Source of the DNA: Verrucomicrobiota bacterium
Lineage (GTDB): Bacteria; Verrucomicrobiota; Verrucomicrobiia; Limisphaerales; JACRJY01
Direction of reading: 5' to 3'
NCBI GenBank assembly: GCA_016235585.1
Contig: JACRJY010000204.1
Span: 1-39,794 of the forward strand
DNA: 39,794 nucleotides
In this document: in pieces, positions 23,240 through 32,143 of the stretch
How the letters are laid out: each line of letters starts with the position of its first letter
How positions within the stretch are numbered: position 1 is the stretch's first letter
Notes under the pieces: model-generated
Databases searched by the model: none
Seen by the model: the letters and a program-made list of their open reading frames with translations, nothing else
Told to the model about the DNA's origin: nothing
Made by a program: the position numbers and the translations under genes

Positions 23240-25813
23240 ATGAAACTCAACGGCAAAACCACCACGACTCTGCTGTTCGCCGCCGGCCTTTGCGGGGCCG
23301 CGCTGCTCGCCTTCGCCGCCGAAAAGAAAGCACCGGGGAAAAATGCCGCCAAGAAAGCCGCGCGCAAGGGCGGCGCGGAGACCGCTCCCCTGCCCTCCCC
23401 CGTGAAGCAGCGCTGGGAACTCACCGACGCCAATCTCCACCGCGACTTTCCCGCGATGGCCCTCGATGCGAAGGGCAGTGCCTGGATCGCCTTCATCGAG
23501 CACGACGGCAAGGCCGATGTGTTGAAGCTCGCCCGCAAGACGCCCGGCGGAATCGAAACGGTGGCGACGCTCTCCGAGCCGGGCGTCGTGCATCAACCGG
23601 CGGTCACGGTCGGCGCGGACGGTGCGGTGTGGAATTTTTGGGGCCAGGTGGATGCACGCAATGTCGTGACGCTCCGCGCGCGGCGCTTCGCCGGCGGCAA
23701 GCTCGACGTCGCCACGACGCTTGCGGAATCCGCCGGCAGCGACACGTTCGCCGACGCGGGCACGGATCACGCGGGCCGCGTGTGGGTCGCGTGGCAGTCG
23801 TTGCGGCGCGGGCAGGGCGACATCTTCACGCGCTGGCTTGATCCGGAGTCCGGCAAGTGGTCGAAGGAGATCACCGTCAGCAAACCCGACGGCGGCAATT
23901 GGGAGCCGCGCCTCGCCTTCGACGGCAAGGACGGCGCGTGGATTGCCTTCGACTCCTCGCGCGGCGGCGAGTTTAATCTCTACCTCGCCCACGTCGGCCT
24001 CGATGGCCGCGTGAAGGAGCAGCCGCTCACGACCTCGCCCGAATACGAGGCGCGCGCGAGCATCGCGACGGCAAAGGACGGCAAGGGATTCTGGATTGCT
24101 GCCGAGCGCGGGCGCCGGCAGTGGGGCATGGAATTGCGCGGACACCTCGGCGAAACCGGCTTGAACGGCGAGAAGCGTTTTCTCCTCGGCCATTTCGACA
24201 TCGCCTCGGGAAAGTTCACGGAGATGCCCGTCCCCGCCGACGGCAAACCCGCGCCGCGCCCCGCGCTTTCGGTGAATCTCCCGACCGTCACGACGGATGC
24301 GGACGGCAGCCCGTGGCTCGCGTGGCGCTACTACTTTCAGAATCGCTGGATGATTGCCGTGGCAAAATACGCCGCCGCAGCGAAGGCGTGGACGCAGCCG
24401 CTGGAAGTGCCGGACAGTTCGTTCGGCCAAGATCGCCGCTGCACGCTCGCGCGGAGCGGCGATAAAATGCTGCTCTGCTGGGCGAGCGACAAGCGCGAGA
24501 CGAAGTTCGTGCTCGTCGCCGGAACCTACCTCGCGGAACTGGAGCCGAAATTTGCGCCGCACAAGGAACCCGCCGTGAAAGTGGCGATGCTGCCGGAGCC
24601 GGAGCCGTATCTGGCTTCGCCCTCGCCCGACCGCCCGCGCACCGAGCGGCACGAGTGGCGCGTCGGCGGCAAGACCTACCGGCTTTATTACGGCGACCTG
24701 CACCGGCACACGGACTTCTCAAACTGCCGCACCGGCCAGGACGGCTGCGTGCTCGAACATTTCCGCTACGCCTACGACATGGCCGCGCTGGATTTCCTCG
24801 GCACGAGCGACCACACGGACATCGTGAAGAAATACGACCCCTACGAATGGTGGCAGACCCAGCGGCTCGTGGACGTGTTCTTTGCGCCGGGGAAGTTCAC
24901 CTCGCTCTACGCCTATGAGCGCGAGCAGAAATATCCTTGGGGTCATCGCAACGTTGTCTTCGCGCAGCGCGGCGGGCCAATCGTCTACATCAACCGCAAA
25001 CTCTACGAGGCCTCGCAATGGAACGCGCTCTACTCCGTGCATCCCGGCGCCGACGACATCACGCCCATGGAGTTGTGGGACGTGCTCGCCAAATACGGCA
25101 AGCCGGTCGCGCTCATCAGCCACACCGGCGCGACGGGCATGGGCACCGACTGGGACAAATACGAGGGCATCGACGGCAAGTTCGAGAACACCGTGGAAAT
25201 TTTCCAGGGCGCGCGCGTGAGCTACGAGGGCCTGGGCACACCGCAACCGACGGTTGGATTGCGCCAGAACGAACCTTACACGGCCAACACGCAGTCCAAG
25301 GCGGTGATTCCCCCGCCGCCCGCCGCGATCGGCGACTTTGGCGAGGAGCGCAACAACGGCGTTTATCAGCACGCGCTCGCGCGCGGGCACAAGCTCGGCG
25401 TGTTTGCCAGCTCGGATCACATCTCCACACACACTTCGTTCGGCGGCGTCTATGTGGAGAACTTCACGCGCGAGGGAATCATCGAGGGTTTCAAGGCGCG
25501 CCGCAGCATTGCGGCCACGGACAAGATTTTTGTCGAATTCAGTTGCGACGGGAAGCCGATGGGTTCGATTTGTTCGACGGGCGGCAAGCCGGAGTTGAAA
25601 TTCGGCGTCAATGGCACCGCCGCCCTTTCACGCGTCACCCTTGTGCGTAACGAGGCAAACTACAAGGTCTGGGAGCCGGGCAAACGTGAATTCGAAGGCA
25701 CCTTCACCGACGCCGCTCCGCTCGCCAGCGAGAACCGCTACTACCTCCGCGTCGAGCAGGCCGACGGCAACATGGCGTGGTCGTCGCCGGTGTGGGTGAC
25801 GGTCAACAAGTGA
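23240..25813 (+). CDS. exported propeller + DUF3604/PHP-like protein
   Basis: An 857-residue exported protein with two parts. After a signal peptide (MKLNGKTTTTLLFAAGLCGA) and a Lys/Ala-rich linker, residues about 55-430 form a propeller with repeated Asp-box-like turns: DAKGSAWIAF, GADGAVWNFW, DHAGRVWVAW, DGKDGAWIAF and DADGSPWLAW. From about 475 it is DUF3604-like, a group with PHP-type metal-binding motifs: YYGDLHRHTDFSNC (H488, H490, D492), GTSDHTD (D524, H525), ALISHTGATG and FASSDHIS (D726, H727). The histidines and aspartates suggest a metal-dependent hydrolase, possibly phosphoesterase-like; the substrate is unknown. The C-terminus is a beta-sandwich (KVWEPGKREFEGTF). The upstream open frame to 23078 carries no leader, so the ATG at 23240 is preferred. 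It is divergent from the nicotinamidase-like gene. Confidence 0.85.
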   Translation: MKLNGKTTTTLLFAAGLCGAALLAFAAEKKAPGKNAAKKAARKGGAETAPLPSPVKQRWELTDANLHRDFPAMALDAKGSAWIAFIEHDGKADVLKLARKTPGGIETVATLSEPGVVHQPAVTVGADGAVWNFWGQVDARNVVTLRARRFAGGKLDVATTLAESAGSDTFADAGTDHAGRVWVAWQSLRRGQGDIFTRWLDPESGKWSKEITVSKPDGGNWEPRLAFDGKDGAWIAFDSSRGGEFNLYLAHVGLDGRVKEQPLTTSPEYEARASIATAKDGKGFWIAAERGRRQWGMELRGHLGETGLNGEKRFLLGHFDIASGKFTEMPVPADGKPAPRPALSVNLPTVTTDADGSPWLAWRYYFQNRWMIAVAKYAAAAKAWTQPLEVPDSSFGQDRRCTLARSGDKMLLCWASDKRETKFVLVAGTYLAELEPKFAPHKEPAVKVAMLPEPEPYLASPSPDRPRTERHEWRVGGKTYRLYYGDLHRHTDFSNCRTGQDGCVLEHFRYAYDMAALDFLGTSDHTDIVKKYDPYEWWQTQRLVDVFFAPGKFTSLYAYEREQKYPWGHRNVVFAQRGGPIVYINRKLYEASQWNALYSVHPGADDITPMELWDVLAKYGKPVALISHTGATGMGTDWDKYEGIDGKFENTVEIFQGARVSYEGLGTPQPTVGLRQNEPYTANTQSKAVIPPPPAAIGDFGEERNNGVYQHALARGHKLGVFASSDHISTHTSFGGVYVENFTREGIIEGFKARRSIAATDKIFVEFSCDGKPMGSICSTGGKPELKFGVNGTAALSRVTLVRNEANYKVWEPGKREFEGTFTDAAPLASENRYYLRVEQADGNMAWSSPVWVTVNK

Positions 25814-25839
25814 GCGGTGGGCATCCATGGCTTGAGCCG

Positions 25840-26652
25840 ATGAAAGCAACGTCTCCGTCCCGCTTGCGTGCGCTTGTTCTCGGAGGCGTGGTCTGCGTGT
25901 TCCTGGCGTCCCTCGCTTCTGCCGCGAAACAAAATCCCAACCAGCAGACCAAACAGGCCAAAGCTGATCTCGAAACGGCACAGGAAAAACTCCGCACCGC
26001 CCGCCAGCAGCTCGACAAGGCCCGCAAGGAATTCAGCAGCGCCCAGGCCGCCCTGCAAAAGGCCGGCGCGGACGTTCAGGGCGCGCGGGAATCCGCGATT
26101 CAGAAGGCCGGGCGGCGGTTCAACCTGCGCGAGGCGGCGGCGGCACGCGACCTCGCCGGCAGCCAGGTCAGTTCCACGCGCAACACACTGCTCGCCACGC
26201 TGAAAATGCGGGCCGACTACATCTCCGCCGTCGAGGCGGCGGAAATCGCGCGGGAGAAGCTTGGGCAAGTGCGCGAAGATTCATCCCTCACCGACGAACA
26301 GCGCGCCCGGCAAACCTCGGAACTCACCGCCGTGCTGCGCCGCCCCGCGGACTTGCAGACACAGGCGGAGGCCGGCGACGCGCCATGCCAGGAGGCGCAG
26401 CGCCATTCCCAGACCGCCGATCAGGAGCTCAAACGAATCATGGCCAGGGTGAACAAGGCCATCGCGGATGACCGGAACGTCAAGGCTGCGGAGGAAAATA
26501 TGCGCGATGAAACCGACCGGCTCAACAAAGCCAGGGAGGCGCTGACAAGGGAGGAAAGGCAGTTTAATGCCGCGCAAAGCACCGTGAACCGCGAGCAGCA
26601 GCAGTATCAGCAGGCGCAGGCGCAGGAGAAAAAGAAGAAGAACAAGAAGTGA
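25840..26652 (+). CDS. secreted coiled-coil protein
   Basis: A 270-residue protein with a signal peptide (RLRALVLGGVVCVFLASLAS, cleavage near SAA) followed by an almost continuous predicted coiled coil. Heptad-like stretches are AKADLETAQEKLRTARQQLD, KARKEFSSAQAALQKAGADV, AVEAAEIAREKLGQVREDSS and NKAREALTREERQFNAAQST. It ends in a poly-lysine tail. No family is recognised. The composition (Ala, Lys, Gln, Glu) and lack of other motifs suggest a structural or envelope-spacing role, an inference only. It starts 26 bases after the DUF3604-like gene on the same strand and may be co-transcribed with it. The ATG at 25840 places the signal peptide at the N-terminus; an earlier in-frame GTG would overlap the previous gene. 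Confidence 0.75.
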   Translation: MKATSPSRLRALVLGGVVCVFLASLASAAKQNPNQQTKQAKADLETAQEKLRTARQQLDKARKEFSSAQAALQKAGADVQGARESAIQKAGRRFNLREAAAARDLAGSQVSSTRNTLLATLKMRADYISAVEAAEIAREKLGQVREDSSLTDEQRARQTSELTAVLRRPADLQTQAEAGDAPCQEAQRHSQTADQELKRIMARVNKAIADDRNVKAAEENMRDETDRLNKAREALTREERQFNAAQSTVNREQQQYQQAQAQEKKKKNKK

Positions 26653-26657
26653 CGGCT

Positions 26658-26729
26658 GGAGCGGCGACACTCCTGTCGCCCTCGTGATTCCATTCAGAAA
26701 AACCACGGCGACAAGAATGTCGCCCCTCC
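26658..26729. repeat. small two-hairpin inverted-repeat element
   Basis: Two hairpins with identical 7-bp arms, GGCGACA and TGTCGCC, lie at 26663-26680 (loop CTCC) and 26707-26724 (loop AGAA). They are bracketed by GGAG (26658-26661) and CTCC (26726-26729), so the whole can also fold as one long stem. It follows the coiled-coil gene by 5 bases and could cap its transcript. There is no T-tract, so a terminator call is not made. The two-halves plan matches the elements at 14370 and 21844. Confidence 0.85.
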
Positions 26730-26853
26730 CAGGTGTGTTTCCCGAATAGACAATGGTGGAATTTCTCGGCTGGAATGTTTAAGCGTTTCGCCATTTAATC
26801 CCTTCGCTGTTCCCGAACGACTCGCGCGCGAAACGCAAAATGCCGCTCTGAAT

Positions 26854-29800
26854 ATGAAAAAACGAATTGTTGCCCTGCTCATCCTTGGCTTGGTCGCGTG
26901 GACGCTGTCTGCCGCCGCCGCCGAGCCGCTGCGCGTGTTCATCCGCGGTGGCAAGAAGACCCATCCGCCCGGCGCGCACGAGCACGAGCAGTTTCTTCGC
27001 GACTGGACCAAGCTCCTCACCGAGCGCGGCGCGCAGGTGGATGGCGCAATGGAGTTTCCGACCGCCGAGCAGCTCGCCAAGACCGATGTGCTCATCCTCC
27101 ATTCGCAGGAGGGCGGCGAAATCCCCGCCGCCAGTCGCCCGGCGCTCGAAGCATTCCTCAAGCGCGGCGGTGGCGTCGTCGCAATCCACGCGGCGAACGT
27201 GGCGCTGAAAAGTTCCCCCGACGGCGCGGCGTATCTCAAGTCCGTCATCGGCGGCACGTGGGTCTGGGGCACGACCAAGTGGCTCGAAGGTCCGATGTCG
27301 CTTTACTTCGTGGACCGCACGCATCCGATCACGAGCGAGGCGGGCAATTACGACATTCGCGACGAGATTTACTACGACTTCGACATGTCGCCCGACGTGC
27401 GCGTGCTCGCCGCCGCCTACACGCCGAACACTTCTTCCGCCAAGAAGAATGATCAGCGCGGCCAGCCACAGAAAGGCAAGATCACCGTTTATGACATCCA
27501 GCCGCAGATCTGGACTTACGAGAAGGACAACTACCGCGCCTTCGCCCACATTCCCGGCCATCTCTACGAAAACTTTTCAAAGCCGCACTTCCGCGCCGTG
27601 CTCCTGCGCGGCATCGCGTGGGCCAGCAAGCGCGCGAATGTGGACGAGCTTTGCACCAAGGCCGAACTCGCCTCGCTCCGCTATCCCGAGGGCGGCACGC
27701 CGTCGCCGAAGGATTTGCCCGCCACGCTCGTGGTGCATCCCGAGTTCAAGGTGTCGCTCGTCGCGAGCGAGCCCCTCGTCAACAAAGTGATGAACATTGA
27801 CTGGGATGCCGCCGGCCGGATGTGGGTCTGCGAAACGCCCGAGTATCCCGACGGCCGCTCGGTCAATCCGGGCACCGATTACGTCCAGCGCTGGCAGAAG
27901 GACAACAAGCTCACCGACGACGGGAAAAATTACGACCGCCCCGCCTACGACCGCATCAGCATTCTCACCTCGTCGAAGGGCGACGGCGTGATGGACAAGA
28001 AACAAATCTTCGCCGACTTCGCCCACGGCGTGCCCGGCGGGCTGGAGCGCGTCAGCAGCTTCGTGCTGCACAAGGACGGCGTCATCGCGAGCGCCGCGCC
28101 GCATGTGTGGCTCCTGCGCGACACGAATGGCGACGGCGTGTGCGACAAGGCCGAGCATCTCTACACGAACCTCGGCGACCGCGACACGCACGCTGTCCTC
28201 AACAATCTCCGCTGGGGTTTCGACGGCTGGATTTACGCGACGCACGGCTACAGCAGCTCGACCGACGTGACCAGCGGCGACGGCCAGAAACATTTCGGCG
28301 GCATCGGCTCCGGTGTCGTGCGCTTCAAACCCGACGGCTCCGCGTTCGAGCAACTTTCCTCCAAGGGCGGCAACACGTGGGGCCTCCAGATTTCGTGGGA
28401 CAACGAAGTTTTCTGGACGCAGCCCACGAGCGGCGACCTGCTCATGCACACCGTGATGAGCGAGAACCAGCTCTCGCGCGCCGGCGTGCGCGGCCTCACC
28501 AGCTTCCGCGTCGCGAGCAAGAGCCTCGACACCTTCCCGCTGATTCCCTACGACCAGTTGCCCTACGTGCAGATTGACTGGGTGGGAAAATTCACCGCCG
28601 CCGCCGGTTGCGCGATTTACGACGGCGGCACGTGGCCCGCGAAATGGAACTACAGCTACTTCACCACCGAGCCGACCATCAACCTTGTCCACCACCAGTT
28701 CGTGAATGCCGACGGCGTCAGCTACGCCGCGCATCGCGAAGCCGGCCGCGAGACGACCGAGTTCATCGGTGGGAAAAATCTCTGGTTCCGTCCCATCGAA
28801 GTGCGCGTCGGCCCGGACGGCGCGCTCTACGTCGTGGATTTCTGCAACCAGGCCATCATCCACAACGACACGCGCGGCCCCAAGCACGGCCCGCGCAACG
28901 CCGCCATCCGCCCCGACCGCGACCATTACTACGCCCGCATCTGGCGCGTGGACCACAAGGACGCGACAAAACTCGCCGTGCCGAATCTGGCGAAGGCGTC
29001 GTCCGGCGATTTGGTGAAATCGCTCGAAAGCGTCAACCAGCACGTGCGTATGAATGCCGTGCGCCAGCTCGCGGACCAACGTGCTGCCGGCGTCTCGCCG
29101 GCAGTTCTAACTTCTTTGAAGTCGCTCGCCACCTCGCAGAAGCCCGCGCAAGCCCGCGTCGCCGCGCTGTGGGCGATGGCGCGCATCGGAAAACTCGACG
29201 AGCAAACCATCACCGCCGCCGCCAGCGATGCGAATGAAGCCGTCCGCAAGAACGCCATGATGGCCGCAGCGGAAGTGAAGGCGAACACCCGCGCCACCGC
29301 CATCAAGCTCGCCGGCGACTCGAATCTCCAGGTGCGCCTCGAAGCGTTGAAGACGCTCGCCACGCTCGACGTGGACGCCGCCACCGCGAAGGCGCTCGTC
29401 GCGATTTATCCGACGCTTGAGGACCCGTATCTCAAGGCCGCGTTCATGACCGTGGCGAACAAGGCGCCCGCCGACTTCCTCGATGCCTCGTTTGCTTCCG
29501 CCAACTCGCAAGCCGTCGCGCCGCTTGTGTCCGCGCTCACCAGCACCATCGTGGGCGGCGGCAATGCGGAGGATGCGGCGAAGCTCGTCGTCTCGCTCGC
29601 CGACAAACCTGCGGCGCAGGACTCGCTCAAGTGGGCGTTGCTCTCTTCGCTCTCCGCTTCGTCGGGGAACGCGCCGAGTTGGAGCTCGGCGCTCCAAGGC
29701 GCGTTGCAGAAACTGCTCACGTCGCCGAACGCGAGCGTCGCGGCCGCCGCGTTGCCGCTGACCGTGCGCTGGGACAAAGGCGGCGCGCTTGCGGCGGATG

Positions 29801-32112
29801 TGAAACGCGGCGTGGCCACGCTCACCGCGAAACTTTCCGACAAAGCCACCGACGACAACGCCCGCACCGACATCGCCGCGACGTTGCTTGGCGTGCGCTC
29901 GACGAATCCGGAGGTCGTTCCCGCCGTGACGAAGATTCTGGGCAGCGATGCTTCGCCCGCGTTGCAGCGCCGCGTCGTGGAAGCGCTCGGCGCGTTGCCC
30001 GATGACAGTCTTGGCGTCGCGCTCGTGAAGGCGCTGCCGCAATTGCCCGGCGAACCGCAGTCTGTCGCGCTCGACCAGTTGCTCAAGCGCGCCTCGTGGA
30101 GTTCCGCGCTGCTCGACGCGCTCGACAGCGGCGCGGTTCCGCCGACGTTGCTCGGCCCCGCGAATGTCCACCGCCTCCGCCTGCATCCGAACGCCACGGT
30201 CGCCAAGCGCGCGAATGGCATCATGGACAAGCTGCGCGGGCCGGAGGCAAAGGAGAAGGCCGCGCTCATCGCGAAGTTCACGCCCGAAGTTGAGAAGCCC
30301 GGCAATGTCGCGAAGGGCAAGGAGCTGTTCACCGCGAACTGTGCCACGTGCCACCAGATAGGCACGCTCGGCAATGTCGTCGGCCCCAACCTCACCGGCA
30401 TGGGCGCGCACGGCCCGGCGGAGTTGCTTGGGCAGATTCTCGACCCGAACAAGGAGGTGGACATCGCCTACGTCGCCATCAGCATCGAGACGAAGGACGG
30501 CGAGATTTACGACGGCATCGTCACGCGCGAGAACCCGGCGCTGGTCGAGTTGCGCAATGCCGCCGGGTCGAAGGAAATCCTCAAGGCGAACATCGCGGCG
30601 CGCCGCAACACCGGCCGCTCGCTGATGCCGGAGGGCATGGAAGCGCTGGGCGCGGAGGGACTGCGCGACCTGATGGCGTTCATCTGCGCCGACAGCGCAC
30701 GCTTCCGCATCGTGGACCTCGCAGCGGCGTTCACCGCCGACTCGCGCGCGGGTCTCTACGCCGGACCCGACGCGGGCCAGGGTTCATTGCCGCTCGCGAA
30801 ATACGGCATTGTCAGCACGTTTGGCGTGCCATTCAAAGTCGTGGACCCCGCGAAGTCGCCGAGCGCGAAGAACCTGATGGTGCTCAAGGGCGGGCCGGAC
30901 AATTCGTATGCGAAGAAGACCTTCCCGAAGAACGTCGAGGCGCACGTCGGCGTGGCGGCAAAACAGATTCACGTGCTCGGCAATGTCGGCGGCTGGGCGT
31001 TCCCGTTCGGCGGCGGCGAAGGCGTGCCTGTGCTGAAAGTCACGGCGCACTACGCCGGCGGGGCGAAAGAGGAGCTCATCTTCAAGAACGGCGCGGAGTT
31101 TGCCGACTACATCCGCGAGGTGGACGTGCCCGGCTCGAAACTGGCGAAGGGCATCGCCGAACGCGGGCAGGTGCGCTTCGCGAGCCGCAAGCTCACGGGC
31201 AGCGGCGTGGTGGAGAAGCTGACGTTCGAGAGCTTCGACAACGTCATCGCGCCGACGACCGTCGCCGTGACGGTGGACTTGAGCAACGACCCGCTTCCGT
31301 CCGGTGCGCCCGCGGTGGCCGGCGGCGTGCCTGCGTCGAACAGTCCCGCGCCCAAAGCCGCCGCGAAAAAAAGCGACGGCAAAAAGAAGGCCGGCAAAAA
31401 AAATGAACCAGTGCAGGTCGCGTCCGCCGCGCCGGTGAAGATTCCCTCAGCCGGCCCGATGACTTGGGGCAAGGGCGTGAAGGTGTTGCTCGTGGGCGGC
31501 GGCAGCTCGCACGACTTCGAGAAATTTTTTCACCAGGCCGACAAGACGATGTTGAAGGCCGCCGGCCACAGCGTGAATTACACCGAGAGTCCCGAGGACA
31601 CCGTGCGCGAGTTGAAGAACGTCGATGTCGCGGTGCTGAGTGTGAATCGCGCCGAGTGGGCGACGCCGGAGTTGCGCAAGGCCCTTTTCGATTTCGCCAA
31701 TGCCGGCAAGGGCCTCGTGCTCCTGCACGCGGGCCTCTGGTATAACTTCAAGGACTGGCCGGAATACAATCTCCAGCTTGCGGGCGGTGGTTCGCGCGGC
31801 CACGACAAGCTCGGCGAGTTCAAGGTGAACGTGCTCAAGGATCACCCGATCACCAAGGGTGTGACCAAGAGCTTCGCGATCACCGACGAGCTTTACTACA
31901 TGACGCCCGATCCCGCCGGTGCGCCCATCGAGGTGCTCGCCGAGACCTCGAACAGCATCAAGTTCGGCAAACCAAACCCGAGCGTGTTCGTGGTGAAGCA
32001 TCCCAAGGCCCGCATCGCCGGTATCGCGCTGGGCCACGATGCAATGGCGCACGACTTGCCGGAGTTCAAGCGCCTTCTCGACAACGCAGTGAAGTGGGCG
32101 GCGGGAAAGTAG
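26854..32112 (+). CDS. double-ThuA / dehydrogenase-propeller / HEAT / cytochrome c protein
   Basis: A 1752-residue exported protein. After the signal peptide (KKRIVALLILGLVAWTLSAA) comes a ThuA-like domain at about 25-270 (LRVFIRGGKKTHPPGAHEHE, VLILHSQEGGEI, FLKRGGGVVAIHAANVAL). Next is a PVC-type membrane-bound-dehydrogenase propeller at about 290-700 (FKVSLVASEPLVNKVMNIDW, VRVGPDGALYVVDFCNQA). HEAT-like helices span about 710-1110, and a cytochrome c domain holds CATCHQIG (C1163, C1166, H1167) with LTGMGAHGPAELLGQILDPN. A beta-rich domain (about 1265-1480) and a Lys-rich linker lead to a second ThuA-like domain at about 1535-1752 (VKVLLVGGGSSHDFEKFF, LLHAGLWYNF, ITDELYYM). ThuA proteins are tied to disaccharide metabolism, and the dehydrogenase/haem part suggests sugar oxidation; the substrate is unknown. 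Two palindromes of repeat type lie inside the HEAT region. Confidence 0.9.
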   Translation: MKKRIVALLILGLVAWTLSAAAAEPLRVFIRGGKKTHPPGAHEHEQFLRDWTKLLTERGAQVDGAMEFPTAEQLAKTDVLILHSQEGGEIPAASRPALEAFLKRGGGVVAIHAANVALKSSPDGAAYLKSVIGGTWVWGTTKWLEGPMSLYFVDRTHPITSEAGNYDIRDEIYYDFDMSPDVRVLAAAYTPNTSSAKKNDQRGQPQKGKITVYDIQPQIWTYEKDNYRAFAHIPGHLYENFSKPHFRAVLLRGIAWASKRANVDELCTKAELASLRYPEGGTPSPKDLPATLVVHPEFKVSLVASEPLVNKVMNIDWDAAGRMWVCETPEYPDGRSVNPGTDYVQRWQKDNKLTDDGKNYDRPAYDRISILTSSKGDGVMDKKQIFADFAHGVPGGLERVSSFVLHKDGVIASAAPHVWLLRDTNGDGVCDKAEHLYTNLGDRDTHAVLNNLRWGFDGWIYATHGYSSSTDVTSGDGQKHFGGIGSGVVRFKPDGSAFEQLSSKGGNTWGLQISWDNEVFWTQPTSGDLLMHTVMSENQLSRAGVRGLTSFRVASKSLDTFPLIPYDQLPYVQIDWVGKFTAAAGCAIYDGGTWPAKWNYSYFTTEPTINLVHHQFVNADGVSYAAHREAGRETTEFIGGKNLWFRPIEVRVGPDGALYVVDFCNQAIIHNDTRGPKHGPRNAAIRPDRDHYYARIWRVDHKDATKLAVPNLAKASSGDLVKSLESVNQHVRMNAVRQLADQRAAGVSPAVLTSLKSLATSQKPAQARVAALWAMARIGKLDEQTITAAASDANEAVRKNAMMAAAEVKANTRATAIKLAGDSNLQVRLEALKTLATLDVDAATAKALVAIYPTLEDPYLKAAFMTVANKAPADFLDASFASANSQAVAPLVSALTSTIVGGGNAEDAAKLVVSLADKPAAQDSLKWALLSSLSASSGNAPSWSSALQGALQKLLTSPNASVAAAALPLTVRWDKGGALAADVKRGVATLTAKLSDKATDDNARTDIAATLLGVRSTNPEVVPAVTKILGSDASPALQRRVVEALGALPDDSLGVALVKALPQLPGEPQSVALDQLLKRASWSSALLDALDSGAVPPTLLGPANVHRLRLHPNATVAKRANGIMDKLRGPEAKEKAALIAKFTPEVEKPGNVAKGKELFTANCATCHQIGTLGNVVGPNLTGMGAHGPAELLGQILDPNKEVDIAYVAISIETKDGEIYDGIVTRENPALVELRNAAGSKEILKANIAARRNTGRSLMPEGMEALGAEGLRDLMAFICADSARFRIVDLAAAFTADSRAGLYAGPDAGQGSLPLAKYGIVSTFGVPFKVVDPAKSPSAKNLMVLKGGPDNSYAKKTFPKNVEAHVGVAAKQIHVLGNVGGWAFPFGGGEGVPVLKVTAHYAGGAKEELIFKNGAEFADYIREVDVPGSKLAKGIAERGQVRFASRKLTGSGVVEKLTFESFDNVIAPTTVAVTVDLSNDPLPSGAPAVAGGVPASNSPAPKAAAKKSDGKKKAGKKNEPVQVASAAPVKIPSAGPMTWGKGVKVLLVGGGSSHDFEKFFHQADKTMLKAAGHSVNYTESPEDTVRELKNVDVAVLSVNRAEWATPELRKALFDFANAGKGLVLLHAGLWYNFKDWPEYNLQLAGGGSRGHDKLGEFKVNVLKDHPITKGVTKSFAITDELYYMTPDPAGAPIEVLAETSNSIKFGKPNPSVFVVKHPKARIAGIALGHDAMAHDLPEFKRLLDNAVKWAAGK
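29084..29104. repeat. palindrome of repeat-element type inside the ThuA/HEAT gene
   Basis: CTGCCGGCG (29084-29092) and CGCCGGCAG (29096-29104) form a perfect 9-bp stem with loop TCT. The 11-mer GGCGTCTCGCC at 29089-29099 is the core also found twice in the intergenic element at 21844-21988. It is in frame and encodes AAGVSPAV. The same GVSPAV string appears if the intergenic element is translated, which supports insertion of an element into coding DNA. A small hairpin (ACTTC, TTT, GAAGT) follows at once. Confidence 0.8.
29668..29705. repeat. second intragenic nested palindrome with two exclusive folds
   Basis: Outer arms AACGCGCC (29668-29675) and GGCGCGTT (29698-29705) are exact complements. 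Inside, CGCCGAG (29672-29678) can pair with CTCGGCG (29685-29691), or TTGGAGC (29679-29685) with GCTCCAA (29691-29697); the two inner pairings exclude each other. It is translated in frame as part of SGNAPSWSSALQGAL in the HEAT-like region. Confidence 0.7.
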
Positions 32113-32143
32113 GAGCAGGAAGCTTCGGTTTGACTCGCCGCGC

